From contig NZ_JAJQXW010000003.1 in NCBI RefSeq assembly GCF_021246445.1, positions 310,001 to 374,000 of the forward strand: 64,000 nt of DNA, read 5' to 3'. The notes below the pieces were generated by a model, which saw only the letters and a program-made list of their open reading frames with translations, ran no database searches and had not been told where the DNA came from. The DNA comes from Rhabdothermincola salaria (lineage in GTDB: Bacteria > Actinomycetota > Acidimicrobiia > Acidimicrobiales > Acidimicrobilacustridaceae). Every line of letters begins with the position of its first letter. Within the stretch, counting starts at the first letter, position 1. This document shows, piece by piece, positions 25,354-33,393 of this stretch. Both the position numbers and the translations under genes were made by a program.

Positions 25354-26081
25354 CCGAGGACGGCCGCCAGCGCCGGCTGGCCATCCTCGAACGCCTGCTG
25401 CACCCCGGCCCGGGGTTCACGACCGAGCGGCTCTGCCAGGTGTGCGCGGGCGTCACCGGTGTGACCGGGGCCGGGATCATGCTCATGGCGGGCGACATCC
25501 CCCGCGGATCGGTGTGCACCACCGACTCCGTCAGCGGCGTCATCGAACAGCTGCAGTACGACCTCGGCGAAGGTCCCTGCGTCGACGCCTACCACCAGGA
25601 CCGTCCCGTGTACGAGCCCGACCTCGCCCAACCCGACACGCTGCGCTGGCTGGCCTTCACCGGACCGGCCGTCGAGGCCGGCGCCAGGGCCATCTTCGGC
25701 TTCCCCCTCCAGGTCGGCGCCGTCCGTCTCGGTGCGCTCAACCTCTACAACGACCGTTCCGGGTCGCTCACCGACGACCAGCGCCGCGACGCGTTGGTCA
25801 TGGCCGACGTGGCCGCCCAGGCCGTCCTGCTCCTCCAGGCCGAGGCACCCCCCGACACCCTCGCCGCCGAGCTGGAGACCAACGCCAACTTCCAGTACGT
25901 GGTCCACCAGGCGACAGGCATGGTCGCGGCCCAGCTCGAGGTCACGGTCAGCCAAGCCCTGATCCGCCTGCGCGCCTACGCCTTCGGCAACGACCGACCC
26001 CTCACCGATGTCGCCCGCGACGTCGTCGACCGACAGCTGCGCTTCGACGCCGACAGCGGCGAGAAGGACCTCATGCCATGA
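25350..26081 (+). CDS. GAF-ANTAR RNA-binding regulator (1)
   Basis: This 243-residue protein pairs a GAF sensor domain (about residues 20-165; GITGTGAGIMLMAG-like VTGVTGAGIMLMAGD, LGEGPCVDAYHQDRPVYEPD) with a C-terminal ANTAR domain (ATGMVAAQLEVTVSQALIRL, then RAYAFGNDRPLTDVARDVVD). ANTAR domains bind paired hexaloop RNA hairpins and act as antiterminators. The GTG start overlaps the STAS gene stop, so sensor and STAS protein are co-translated. A second GAF-ANTAR gene follows after 118 bases. Confidence 0.88.
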   Translation: MTEDGRQRRLAILERLLHPGPGFTTERLCQVCAGVTGVTGAGIMLMAGDIPRGSVCTTDSVSGVIEQLQYDLGEGPCVDAYHQDRPVYEPDLAQPDTLRWLAFTGPAVEAGARAIFGFPLQVGAVRLGALNLYNDRSGSLTDDQRRDALVMADVAAQAVLLLQAEAPPDTLAAELETNANFQYVVHQATGMVAAQLEVTVSQALIRLRAYAFGNDRPLTDVARDVVDRQLRFDADSGEKDLMP

Positions 26082-26133
26082 CCACCCACCATCTCGTGCC
26101 CGCGCCCCCGCCGCCCGGGGACCCTACGATCGA

Positions 26134-26153
26134 GGACCTCGGGCCCGAGGTCC
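26134..26153. repeat. Perfect 20-bp palindrome between two GAF-ANTAR genes
   Basis: GGACCTCGGG and CCCGAGGTCC are directly adjacent in the 118-base gap. In RNA it folds as GGACCTC around a six-base GGGCCC. The position next to ANTAR genes invites comparison with ANTAR targets, but the conserved A1 and G4 of those hexaloops are absent. It could also be an operator. Confidence 0.6.
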
Positions 26154-26199
26154 GAACCGACAGGCCACATCGCCGGTGGTCACCCGACGGGAGCCCCCG

Positions 26200-26937
26200 A
26201 TGACCAGAGAATCCGTGCTCGCCCAAACCTTCGTCGAGCTGGCCGACACCCTGGTCGACGACTTCGATGTCGTCGACCTCCTCACCCTGCTCGCCGACCG
26301 CTGCGTCGAGGTGCTCGACGTGCAGGCCGCCGGGATCATGTTGGCGGCGCCGGACGGACAGCTTCGCGTCATGGCCTCGTCCAGCGAGGCCATGCGCGTC
26401 CTGGAGCTGTTCGAGATCCAGGCCCAGGAGGGCCCCTGCTACGAGTGCCACCGCACCGGACAAGCCGTCGTGAACCAGGACCTCGACGCCTCGGATGGCC
26501 CGTGGCCGCAGTTCGCCACCGAAGCGCTCGGCGCCGGGTTCCGCTCGGCCCATGCCCTCCCCTTGCGCCTTCGCGGCTCGGTGATCGGCGCGCTGAACCT
26601 CTTCCGGTCCGGCTCCGGGGCGATGGGCCCCGCCGACGTCGACCTCGCCCAGGCGTTCGCCGACGTCGCCACCATCGCCATTCTCCAGCACCGGGCCGCG
26701 CTCGAGGCGCAGGTCCTCGCCCAGCAGCTGACGCACGCCCTGAACAGCCGGGTCATGCTCGAGCAGGCCAAGGGCATGGTCGCCGAGCGGCTCGACCTCG
26801 ACATGGAGCGATCCTTCTTCACCCTTCGCAGCTACGCCCGCAACCACAACCTCCGACTCAGCGACGTCGCCCAGTCCGTCATCGACAGCTCACTCCCACC
26901 GTCGGAGCTGCAGTCACCCCCGGCGACCCGGTCGTGA
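26200..26937 (+). CDS. GAF-ANTAR RNA-binding regulator (2)
   Basis: This 245-residue paralogue of the preceding gene has a GAF domain at residues about 20-165 (VLDVQAAGIMLAAPDGQLRV, QEGPCYECHRTGQAVVNQDL) and an ANTAR domain at about 180-235 (SRVMLEQAKGMVAERLDLDM, then FTLRSYARNHNLRLSDVAQS). The AKGM motif and the three-helix pattern are closer to the ANTAR consensus than in paralogue 1. Both GAF domains share the GPC motif, suggesting related signals. The ATG follows a GGGAG-like site. It converges with the WxL-associated membrane protein gene. Confidence 0.9.
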   Translation: MTRESVLAQTFVELADTLVDDFDVVDLLTLLADRCVEVLDVQAAGIMLAAPDGQLRVMASSSEAMRVLELFEIQAQEGPCYECHRTGQAVVNQDLDASDGPWPQFATEALGAGFRSAHALPLRLRGSVIGALNLFRSGSGAMGPADVDLAQAFADVATIAILQHRAALEAQVLAQQLTHALNSRVMLEQAKGMVAERLDLDMERSFFTLRSYARNHNLRLSDVAQSVIDSSLPPSELQSPPATRS

Positions 26938-26938
26938 G

Positions 26939-26955
26939 TGCCTGACCCTCAGGCA
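26939..26955. terminator. Bidirectional hairpin between convergent genes
   Basis: TGCCTGA-ccc-TCAGGCA forms a 7-bp stem that spans the space between the GAF-ANTAR stop and the stop of the minus-strand gene, even covering the latter's stop codon. It could end both transcripts. Confidence 0.45.
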
Positions 26956-27995
26956 GCCGGACGGGTGGCCCGACGACGGCGCTGCCGCCGGATCGACCAC
27001 GTGGCCCCCACGAGCAGGGCCAGCACGGCGCCGGCGCCCAAGAGGACCGCCCACGGCATCGCGTCGTCTGCTTCGGTCACGGGGACCGGGTCCCCGGCGG
27101 CCGAGAAGGTGATCGTCGCCTCTCCGGTCCTCTGAGTCAGCCCGCTCTCGAGGGTGATGACGGCGTCCCAGGGCCCGTCGGGGAGACGCTCGTCGAGCGC
27201 CACCCGCACCGGCTCGCTGCCGTCGATGGCCAGCGTGCGCCCGAGCTCGGCGGGGAACGGCCCGGCAGTGAGGCCGCCCGGACCGTTCGACAGTTGCAGC
27301 GTCCCCGTCATGTCGAGAGCCCGACCGCCGGTGTTGCGCACGATGGCCGCGACCACGGGGGCGCCATCCGCCGAGCGTTCCGCCGTGAGCGCCTCGATCT
27401 CGAAGTCGGCCGCAGGTGGCCCTCCCGGACCCACCGACACGTAGAGGCGGATGCCGACACGGCTCACTTGGACGACGCCGGTGGCGTCGGCCTCGTCGGA
27501 TCGGGCCTCGGCCCAGACGACGCCGTACTGCTCGCCGGGGGCGGCGTCGTCGGGAACGACGATGCGAACCACGGCGATCTCGGTCCCGCCGGCAGGGACG
27601 GTGGCGGCGTCGGCGGTGACCGACGTCCACGAGGCGAGGTCGTTGAGCTCCCTGCCGGGGGCGCCGACGAACGTGCCGTCGTCGATGGTCGCAGCCGCGG
27701 GATAGAGCACGAGCTCCTGGGCGGTGTCCGTCGTGTTGGCCACCTCGACGCGTCGCTCGATGACGGCGCCGGGCGCGAGGTGGTCGACGACGTAGATCCT
27801 GGCCCGAGGGTCGTCCTTGGCCGAGACCGGGGCATCGAGCAGACGCAGGCCGATGCCTCCGGGGTTCTGCTCGTCGGCGGTCGCCGCCGACACCGGTGCG
27901 CCGCCGGCGAGGAGGAGCAACCCCACGGTGAGCGAGACCAGCGCCAGACGGAGGGCGCGGGGTGGGCGAACGTCGTCGGTCGTGGGCGTCCGCAC
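26949..27995 (-). CDS. WxL-system membrane protein, DUF916/DUF3324-like
   Basis: This 348-residue exported protein has a signal peptide (LALVSLTVGLLLLAGGAPVSA), an Ig-like extracellular region and a C-terminal transmembrane helix with a basic tail (PWAVLLGAGAVLALLVGATW, then RRQRRRR). The first half resembles the peptidoglycan-binding DUF916 domain (ERRVEVANTTDTAQELVLYP, GEQYGVVWAEA); the second resembles the partner-binding DUF3324 region. In Firmicutes these proteins anchor WxL-domain proteins at the cell surface. The GTG start overlaps by one base the stop of the WxL-like gene upstream, so the two are one operon. Confidence 0.78.
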   Translation of the reverse strand: MRTPTTDDVRPPRALRLALVSLTVGLLLLAGGAPVSAATADEQNPGGIGLRLLDAPVSAKDDPRARIYVVDHLAPGAVIERRVEVANTTDTAQELVLYPAAATIDDGTFVGAPGRELNDLASWTSVTADAATVPAGGTEIAVVRIVVPDDAAPGEQYGVVWAEARSDEADATGVVQVSRVGIRLYVSVGPGGPPAADFEIEALTAERSADGAPVVAAIVRNTGGRALDMTGTLQLSNGPGGLTAGPFPAELGRTLAIDGSEPVRVALDERLPDGPWDAVITLESGLTQRTGEATITFSAAGDPVPVTEADDAMPWAVLLGAGAVLALLVGATWSIRRQRRRRATRPAA

Positions 27996-28534
27996 TAGAG
28001 CACCGAATGGGTGATGGTGGCGGAATACACGTTGGCGGCCATGCCGCCGGGGACGGCGACGGTGATCGTCGGGTTCCAGGTCGCCGAGTTGTCACCGGTG
28101 ATCCCCGACGCGGTGACCGCCGCACCCACGCCGGTGAGGTCGACCGGGTCGTTGGCCGTGTAGGTGGCGGTGCCGACCTTCGTGATCACTCCTGCGCCGT
28201 AGCTCACCGCCGAGGCCGCGATGGCCGGCCCACTCGGCGGGGTGAACGCCGTCGAGATGACGCTGGCCACCCAGCCCGAGCCGGCGGCGGCACTGCGGGC
28301 ATCGTCGACCTGGACCTGGCCGAGGGGGCCGCTGATGGTGCCGCCCTCGACGGTGTTGGCCCGGGTGCCGAGAGCACCGGCATCAGCAGGGACGGTGATG
28401 ATGAGTGCGCCCCCGGTGACGGTGATGGTCGCGGTGGTGGGCTCCTGGCCAGCGACGGGGCCGACGCCGGTCCCGAGGACGATGACCGCCGTGGCGGCAG
28501 TGGCGGTGGCGGCGAGCAGGCGGGCTCTGGTCAT
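27995..28534 (-). CDS. Secreted WxL-like surface protein (1)
   Basis: This 179-residue protein has a Sec signal peptide (ARLLAATATAATAVIVLGTG, then GPVAGQ) and a single beta-rich domain. Its C terminus (SATWNPTITVAVPGGMAANV, then YSATITHSVL) matches the end of WxL domains, where Trp-x-x-x and a final strand before Ser-Val/Leu are conserved. Cys is absent. It probably attaches to peptidoglycan non-covalently together with the DUF916-like protein encoded immediately downstream. It is paralogous to the divergent gene at 28748. Confidence 0.72.
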   Translation of the reverse strand: MTRARLLAATATAATAVIVLGTGVGPVAGQEPTTATITVTGGALIITVPADAGALGTRANTVEGGTISGPLGQVQVDDARSAAAGSGWVASVISTAFTPPSGPAIAASAVSYGAGVITKVGTATYTANDPVDLTGVGAAVTASGITGDNSATWNPTITVAVPGGMAANVYSATITHSVL

Positions 28535-28747
28535 GGTGGGTCGTCCCAGCGTTGGCGATCGGAGAGTTCCGGATCAGCACCTTCCTCCAGGTGATCGGCA
28601 GTTGCGGCCGGCCTCTGGTCACAACGTCCGATCAACATCTCGGCGAACCCACTACAGGAGCCCAACAACGGTTCAGCCCGGTTCCGAGGGGTCCGACACA
28701 GTGCGGACGAGAGTGCCGTCCGGCGCTCCCGAGACAAGGGACACCCC

Positions 28748-29260
28748 ATGAAAACAGCCAAGACCCTGCTGCTCGCCGCCGGCGCCACCGCGCTCGTGCT
28801 GGGCGTCGCGGTGCCGGCCTCCGCCGACGACACCACCACCACGTTCAGCCTCACCGGCGGCAGCCTCACCCTCAGCGTGGCCGCCAGCGCGGCACTCACC
28901 AACCAGGCCTCGGGCGTCGCCGCCAACACCATCACCGGCACCCTCGGTGAGGTCCTGGTCACCGACGCTCGCGGCGGCACCGCCGGCTGGGTCACCTCCG
29001 CAGCGTCGACGACGTTCACCGGCACGGGCCTGTCCGTCTCCACCGGGGTCGCCTACACCAACGCCACCGTCACCACGACCGGCACCAGCACCGTGGCACC
29101 CGCGGACGGGCAGTCGATCACCGCCGTGGCGCCCGTGGCCACCGCCACCGCCGTGTCCGGCAACAACACGGCGGCCTGGAACCCGACGCTCGACGTCAGC
29201 ATGCCCGCCGGCGCACTCGCCGGCGACTACTCGGGCACCGTCACCACCTCGCTCGTCTAG
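28748..29260 (+). CDS. Secreted WxL-like surface protein (2)
   Basis: This 170-residue exported protein has a classical signal peptide (MKTAKTLLLAAGATALVLGV, cleavage likely after ASA), followed by a Thr/Ser/Ala-rich beta domain. The C terminus (NNTAAWNPTLDVSMPAGALA, then GDYSGTVTTSLV) aligns with that of the divergent paralogue and with WxL domains. The shared motifs GGSLTLSV/GGALIITV, NTITGTLGEVLVTDAR/GGTISGPLGQVQVDDAR and GW place both in one family. The ATG follows an AAGGGA site. The 213-base gap before it also carries a hairpin around CGGACG...CGTCCG in the 5' leader. Confidence 0.74.
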   Translation: MKTAKTLLLAAGATALVLGVAVPASADDTTTTFSLTGGSLTLSVAASAALTNQASGVAANTITGTLGEVLVTDARGGTAGWVTSAASTTFTGTGLSVSTGVAYTNATVTTTGTSTVAPADGQSITAVAPVATATAVSGNNTAAWNPTLDVSMPAGALAGDYSGTVTTSLV

Positions 29261-29293
29261 GCAAAAGCGAACCACCGGTAGCTCGAACGACGG

Positions 29294-29315
29294 GCCCGCT
29301 GCTTGCGCAGCGGGC
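29294..29315 (+). terminator. Intrinsic-type terminator after WxL-like gene 2
   Basis: GCCCGCTGC-ttgc-GCAGCGGGC forms a 9-bp stem 33 bases after the stop, followed by TCTGCC. It may also serve the convergent B12-sensor gene, which ends 20 bases further on. Confidence 0.6.
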
Positions 29316-29334
29316 TCTGCCGCGTCGAGGGCGA

Positions 29335-30345
29335 TCAGCGCGGCGTGCCGGCGGCCCGCTGCGTGGCGCAGAGCCTCGCCGCCTCCGTCATCCCGGCCTC
29401 CGCCACCACGTCACCGATGATGTCCAGCGACCGGTCCAGCACGACGGGGGGCACGCCACGCGTCGCCAGGACATGGGCCAGCCACTCGACGAAGGCGGTG
29501 AAGATGCCGTCGTCGCCCAGGTCGATCGACGTCACCAGGTAGCTGAGGATGTAGCCGACGTCGGTGCGCGTGCTGGCGAGCTGGGCCGGGGAGTAGGTGG
29601 CCATCGCCGGCAGACGCTCAGCCATGGCGGACAGGCACGATCGCTGCAGCTCCTCGGTGGCCAGCTCCAGGGCGAACGCCTCGGGAGGTGAGGGGGCCGG
29701 GGATCGCTCGCGAGCGGGCGGCGCAGCCAGGGCGGCACCGAGGTCGGCGGTCGGACCGATCCACCCGCTGGCGCCGAGCCGTCGTGCTCGGACGTCGTCG
29801 GACCCGAATGCAGCCCCGGCCGCCAGGGCGGGAAGTCCGAGCTCGGCGACGGCGGCGAAGCACCGGCGGGCACCGCCCAGGAACAGCGGGACGGTGCAGC
29901 TGATCACCACGACATCGGGCTCGGTGACCGCGGCGTACCGCTGGAGGTCGTCGGCCGGGAGGCTGCCGCCGAGGAAGGTCACGTCCCACCCCTCACTGCG
30001 GAGCAGCTGGGCACCCATGCGGGCCGGCGTCGTGTGGTGCTCGCCTTCGGCGCAGGCCACCAGGGCCGTCCCCCGCCACGCATCCGGGGCCCGTTCCTGC
30101 AAGGCCAGAGCTCCGAGCACACCGTCGACCACCGCGGTGGACGCGTGCTCATCGGCGGTGCTCCACAGGTTCGCCGCCCACCGATCCCCCACCTCGACCT
30201 GCACCGGGGCCAGGACGTCCGTGATGATCGCGTCGGTCTCGAGGCCACGGGAACGGAGCGCGAGGACGAGCTCGATCGCCGGTCGCGGCTGCCCTCGGCG
30301 GGCCACGCCCAGCAGTTCGGCCGCCTCCGGCCCGAGTGGTGTCAC
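29335..30345 (-). CDS. CarH-like cobalamin-binding sensor without DNA-binding domain
   Basis: This 336-residue cytoplasmic protein begins with a four-helix B12-binding module that has the light-sensor motif W-x9-EH (W56, E66-H67, in DRWAANLWSTADEH). A Rossmann-like cobalamin domain follows with the lower-ligand region GEHHTTP (His104) and a GGSLP loop. CarH/LitR photoreceptors share these motifs but carry an N-terminal MerR domain, which is absent. The usual Gly of ExHxxG is Pro107. The last 130 residues form an unrecognised helical domain (LVTSIDLGDDGIFTAFVEWL). GTG 30345 is used; GTG 30360 is possible. It follows the receiver-EAL gene on the same strand and may regulate it. Confidence 0.78.
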   Translation of the reverse strand: MTPLGPEAAELLGVARRGQPRPAIELVLALRSRGLETDAIITDVLAPVQVEVGDRWAANLWSTADEHASTAVVDGVLGALALQERAPDAWRGTALVACAEGEHHTTPARMGAQLLRSEGWDVTFLGGSLPADDLQRYAAVTEPDVVVISCTVPLFLGGARRCFAAVAELGLPALAAGAAFGSDDVRARRLGASGWIGPTADLGAALAAPPARERSPAPSPPEAFALELATEELQRSCLSAMAERLPAMATYSPAQLASTRTDVGYILSYLVTSIDLGDDGIFTAFVEWLAHVLATRGVPPVVLDRSLDIIGDVVAEAGMTEAARLCATQRAAGTPR

Positions 30346-30448
30346 GGCGCTTCGGTGCACGAGCGTCCCGACGCTGTCGGGCCGGGACCATCCGGACCCA
30401 CCACCACGGCCGCCGCGGTGCGGGACCCACGGGCCCGGAGCGGGGACG

Positions 30449-33172
30449 TCACGAGCGGGTCGCGCTCTCGTCGACACCGCGTCGAAGGCGCGACGGTCGG
30501 GCGAGGTCGATGAGCTCTTCCCGGGCGGCGCCCTCTCCGAGCCGTTCCGCTCGACGGAGGAGGTCCACGGCCTGGCGTGCATCCTCGACGAGGCGCGGCA
30601 ACAGCCGCTCGAGCTGCATGCGGGCGACCGTGAACCGATCGACCTCGACGAGCACCGACGGCCCTTCGCCGAGGGACACGTCGACGGGGAGCGCGTGCTC
30701 CCCTGCGTCGGTCGCCAGCACCGGGAGACCGCCCATCCCCCGGATCGTGGTCTGGAGCAGCTCGGCTGCGGCCGGCGCGGAGCGAACCCGCAGCAGACCG
30801 CGCAGCAGGTCGGCGACGACGTCGGACTCGGCGACTTCCACGGCCGCCGTCGGCCGTTCCGGGCCGCGGGCGAGCGGTGGCGGACCGGGTCTGCGGTGAG
30901 GCGATGGGGCACCGGCCCGCCTCGCCGACGGGCGATGGCCATCGTCGGTGGCACCGGAGGCACCCGCCACGCCTGATGCGGGTGCCGTCGGGATCCGGCC
31001 GGCCCCTTCGATCAGCACATCGCGGGCCGGCGCAGGGCGTCCGAACAGGTAGCCCTGACCGAAGGAGCATCCGAGGCGTCGCAACTCCTCGTGTTGCGCC
31101 TTGGTCTCGATGCCCTCGGCCACCACGAACAGGCCCAGCTCTGCGCCGAGCGAGATGATGGAGCGGACGATGGCGGCGTCGTTCGCCGTGTCACCGGCTC
31201 TCGCCACGAAGCTGCGATCGATCTTGAGCGTGTGCACCGGGAAGCTGCGCAGGTAGGTGAGGCTCGCCCAGCCCGTCCCGAAGTCGTCGATCGACACGCC
31301 GACGCCGAGGTCGACCAGGCGGCGCAGCACCAGGCACGCCTTCTCCAGCTCCTCGACCACCGCCGTCTCGGTCACCTCCAACCACAGGCAGGCCGGGTCG
31401 AACCCGGCGTCGCCCATGATCTCGGTGAAGCGCTCGACGACCCCGGGATCGGCCAGCTGCCGGGTCGACACGTTGACGGACAAGTAGATGTCGGCCCCCG
31501 CTCGGCGCCACTCGGCGGCCTGCCGGCAGGCCTTCTCGAGCACCCGTTCTCCGAGCCCCACGATCAGGCCGCTCCGCTCGGCGGTGTCCAGGAACTCGGC
31601 GGGCGGGAGCGTGCCACGCTCCGGGTGCTCCCAGCGCACCAGCGCTTCGAAGGCGATGAGCCGACCATCGACGAGGTCGACGACGGGTTGGTAGTGGACG
31701 TCGAACTCGTCGTCGGCCAGGGCCTGGCCCAGCCGGGCGGTGAAGCTCGCATCCTGTTCGAGCGAGCGGTCTCGCCGAGCGGCGACGGCAGAGCGGTTCA
31801 CCGACACGATGCCCACGGGCTCACCGACGCCGTCGCGGACGAGCGTGGTCGAGCTCAGGATCTCGACGGTCGAGCCGTCCCGCGCCAGCTGCATGCTCTC
31901 GCCGTGCCACCGCCCGGTGTGCTCCAGGTGCTCCCACATGTCCGGGATCTGGTCGTGTTCGTCGACCCACCGGAGGACGTCGAGGACGTGTCGCCCCCGC
32001 ACGTCGACCTCGCTCCAGCCGTAGAGGCGCTCCGCGGCGGCGTTCCAGCTGCGGATGTGGAAGTGCAGGTCGGTGATGATGACCGCATCGGTGAGGTCGC
32101 CGAGCACGCCGATGACCAGCCGGCGCAGCCGGGCCGAGGCATCGCTCACCGGGGTGAGCCGCACGCGCCGCGCCGGACGGGCGTGCCAGGAGACGGGGGC
32201 CGAATCCACCGCCGCGGTGACCTCGCCCGCATCGCCGTGCCGGAAGTCCATGAGCTGGGAGCGTCGAGGCGTCCCCGTGGCCGTCACGAGGAGCCGCTCT
32301 CGCGCCGCGGCCGAGGAGGCGGTGGTCACGAGGTCGACGAGCCGCCTGCCGACGACCGCTCCTGGAGCGGCGGCCCCGACCAGGTCGGCGGCGGCCTGGT
32401 CGCAGAACACGATGAGGCCGTCGACGTGGACGATCTCGCCCGGCTCGAGCAGTGGCGCAGCCTCTTCCACCCCGGCCTCGCCTTCGACGGCGGCGTTCGG
32501 GAGATCCAACCGGTAGCCGGCTCCCCGCACCGTCGCGAGGAGCGTCGGACGCGCCGGATCGACCTCGAGCTTCTGGCGGAGGCGCCGTATGTGCTCGGTG
32601 ACCGTGGCCGCCTGCTGCCACTCCGAGGCCGATCGCCACACGGCGTTCAGGAGCTGCTCGCGATCGAAGACGTGCCCCGGACGCACCGCCAGGTACGCCA
32701 GCAGGTCGAACTCCTTCGCCGTCAACTTGACCCTCTCGCCCGCCGAGGTCACCTCCCGAGCCACCAGATCGATGTCGAATCGACCGATCCGGAGCACGGC
32801 GTCAGCGGCCGGGTCCCGACGTCGTCGGACCGCCAGGACGCGGGCCGTGAGCTCACGGAGGTAGAAGGGCTTCACGACGAGGTCGTCGGCCCCCCGCTCG
32901 AGCGCCCGCACCCGGTCGGCTTCGACCGTCGCTCCACTCAGCACGATGATGTGGGCGGTCGAGCCCGACGCCCGGAGGCCGTCGATGACGTCCAGACCGG
33001 ACCCGTCGGGCAATGCCAGCGCGACGATCACCACACCGAACGAGCGGAGGGCGATCGCCGCCTCGGCGCCGGCGACGGTGTCCGCGACGGTGACGTGGAT
33101 CCCCTGGTCCTGCAGCTGGGCCCGCACGCGCGCCCGGATGCCCGCCTCGTCGTCGACGAGCAGGACGCTCAC
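30449..33172 (-). CDS. Receiver-wHTH-PAS-EAL protein with degenerate receiver and C-terminal sensor-like domain
   Basis: This 907-residue protein has an unusual architecture. Residues 1-118 are a receiver (VLLVDDEAG, S79, K101), but the phosphoacceptor Asp is Ala51 (VIVALALPDGSG). Residues about 122-222 form an OmpR-type winged helix (LTAKEFDLLAYLAVRPGHVF, VRGAGYRL). A PAS-like region spans about 350-465. A complete EAL phosphodiesterase follows (FEALVRWEHP, SVNVSTRQL, EVTETAVV, IDDFGTGWASL, LKIDRSF, AEGIET). The C-terminal 160 residues (LLRVRSAPAAAELLQTTIRG, LPVDVSLGEGPSVLVEV) resemble a domain usually found before GGDEF domains, but no GGDEF follows. It may couple DNA binding to c-di-GMP breakdown without phosphorylation. 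Confidence 0.9.
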   Translation of the reverse strand: MSVLLVDDEAGIRARVRAQLQDQGIHVTVADTVAGAEAAIALRSFGVVIVALALPDGSGLDVIDGLRASGSTAHIIVLSGATVEADRVRALERGADDLVVKPFYLRELTARVLAVRRRRDPAADAVLRIGRFDIDLVAREVTSAGERVKLTAKEFDLLAYLAVRPGHVFDREQLLNAVWRSASEWQQAATVTEHIRRLRQKLEVDPARPTLLATVRGAGYRLDLPNAAVEGEAGVEEAAPLLEPGEIVHVDGLIVFCDQAAADLVGAAAPGAVVGRRLVDLVTTASSAAARERLLVTATGTPRRSQLMDFRHGDAGEVTAAVDSAPVSWHARPARRVRLTPVSDASARLRRLVIGVLGDLTDAVIITDLHFHIRSWNAAAERLYGWSEVDVRGRHVLDVLRWVDEHDQIPDMWEHLEHTGRWHGESMQLARDGSTVEILSSTTLVRDGVGEPVGIVSVNRSAVAARRDRSLEQDASFTARLGQALADDEFDVHYQPVVDLVDGRLIAFEALVRWEHPERGTLPPAEFLDTAERSGLIVGLGERVLEKACRQAAEWRRAGADIYLSVNVSTRQLADPGVVERFTEIMGDAGFDPACLWLEVTETAVVEELEKACLVLRRLVDLGVGVSIDDFGTGWASLTYLRSFPVHTLKIDRSFVARAGDTANDAAIVRSIISLGAELGLFVVAEGIETKAQHEELRRLGCSFGQGYLFGRPAPARDVLIEGAGRIPTAPASGVAGASGATDDGHRPSARRAGAPSPHRRPGPPPLARGPERPTAAVEVAESDVVADLLRGLLRVRSAPAAAELLQTTIRGMGGLPVLATDAGEHALPVDVSLGEGPSVLVEVDRFTVARMQLERLLPRLVEDARQAVDLLRRAERLGEGAAREELIDLARPSRLRRGVDESATRS

Positions 33173-33393
33173 CTCGGGCTCGCGCCAGGGTCTGGCGAGG
33201 ACGAGGCGACGCTCTCGACACAGCCGTCGCGGCCGTGTCGGCTGCCCAGCTCACGTCCTCGATCCATGTCACCGCTTCCCAGCCGCCCGGCGCGATCGGC
33301 GCCCGCGTAGCTGTCGAAGCCCGACGGTAACGGCGTCGCTCCGATTGTCCTCGGCGCTCGCGGGAGATCGACGATTCCGGTGGGCCCTGGTCG

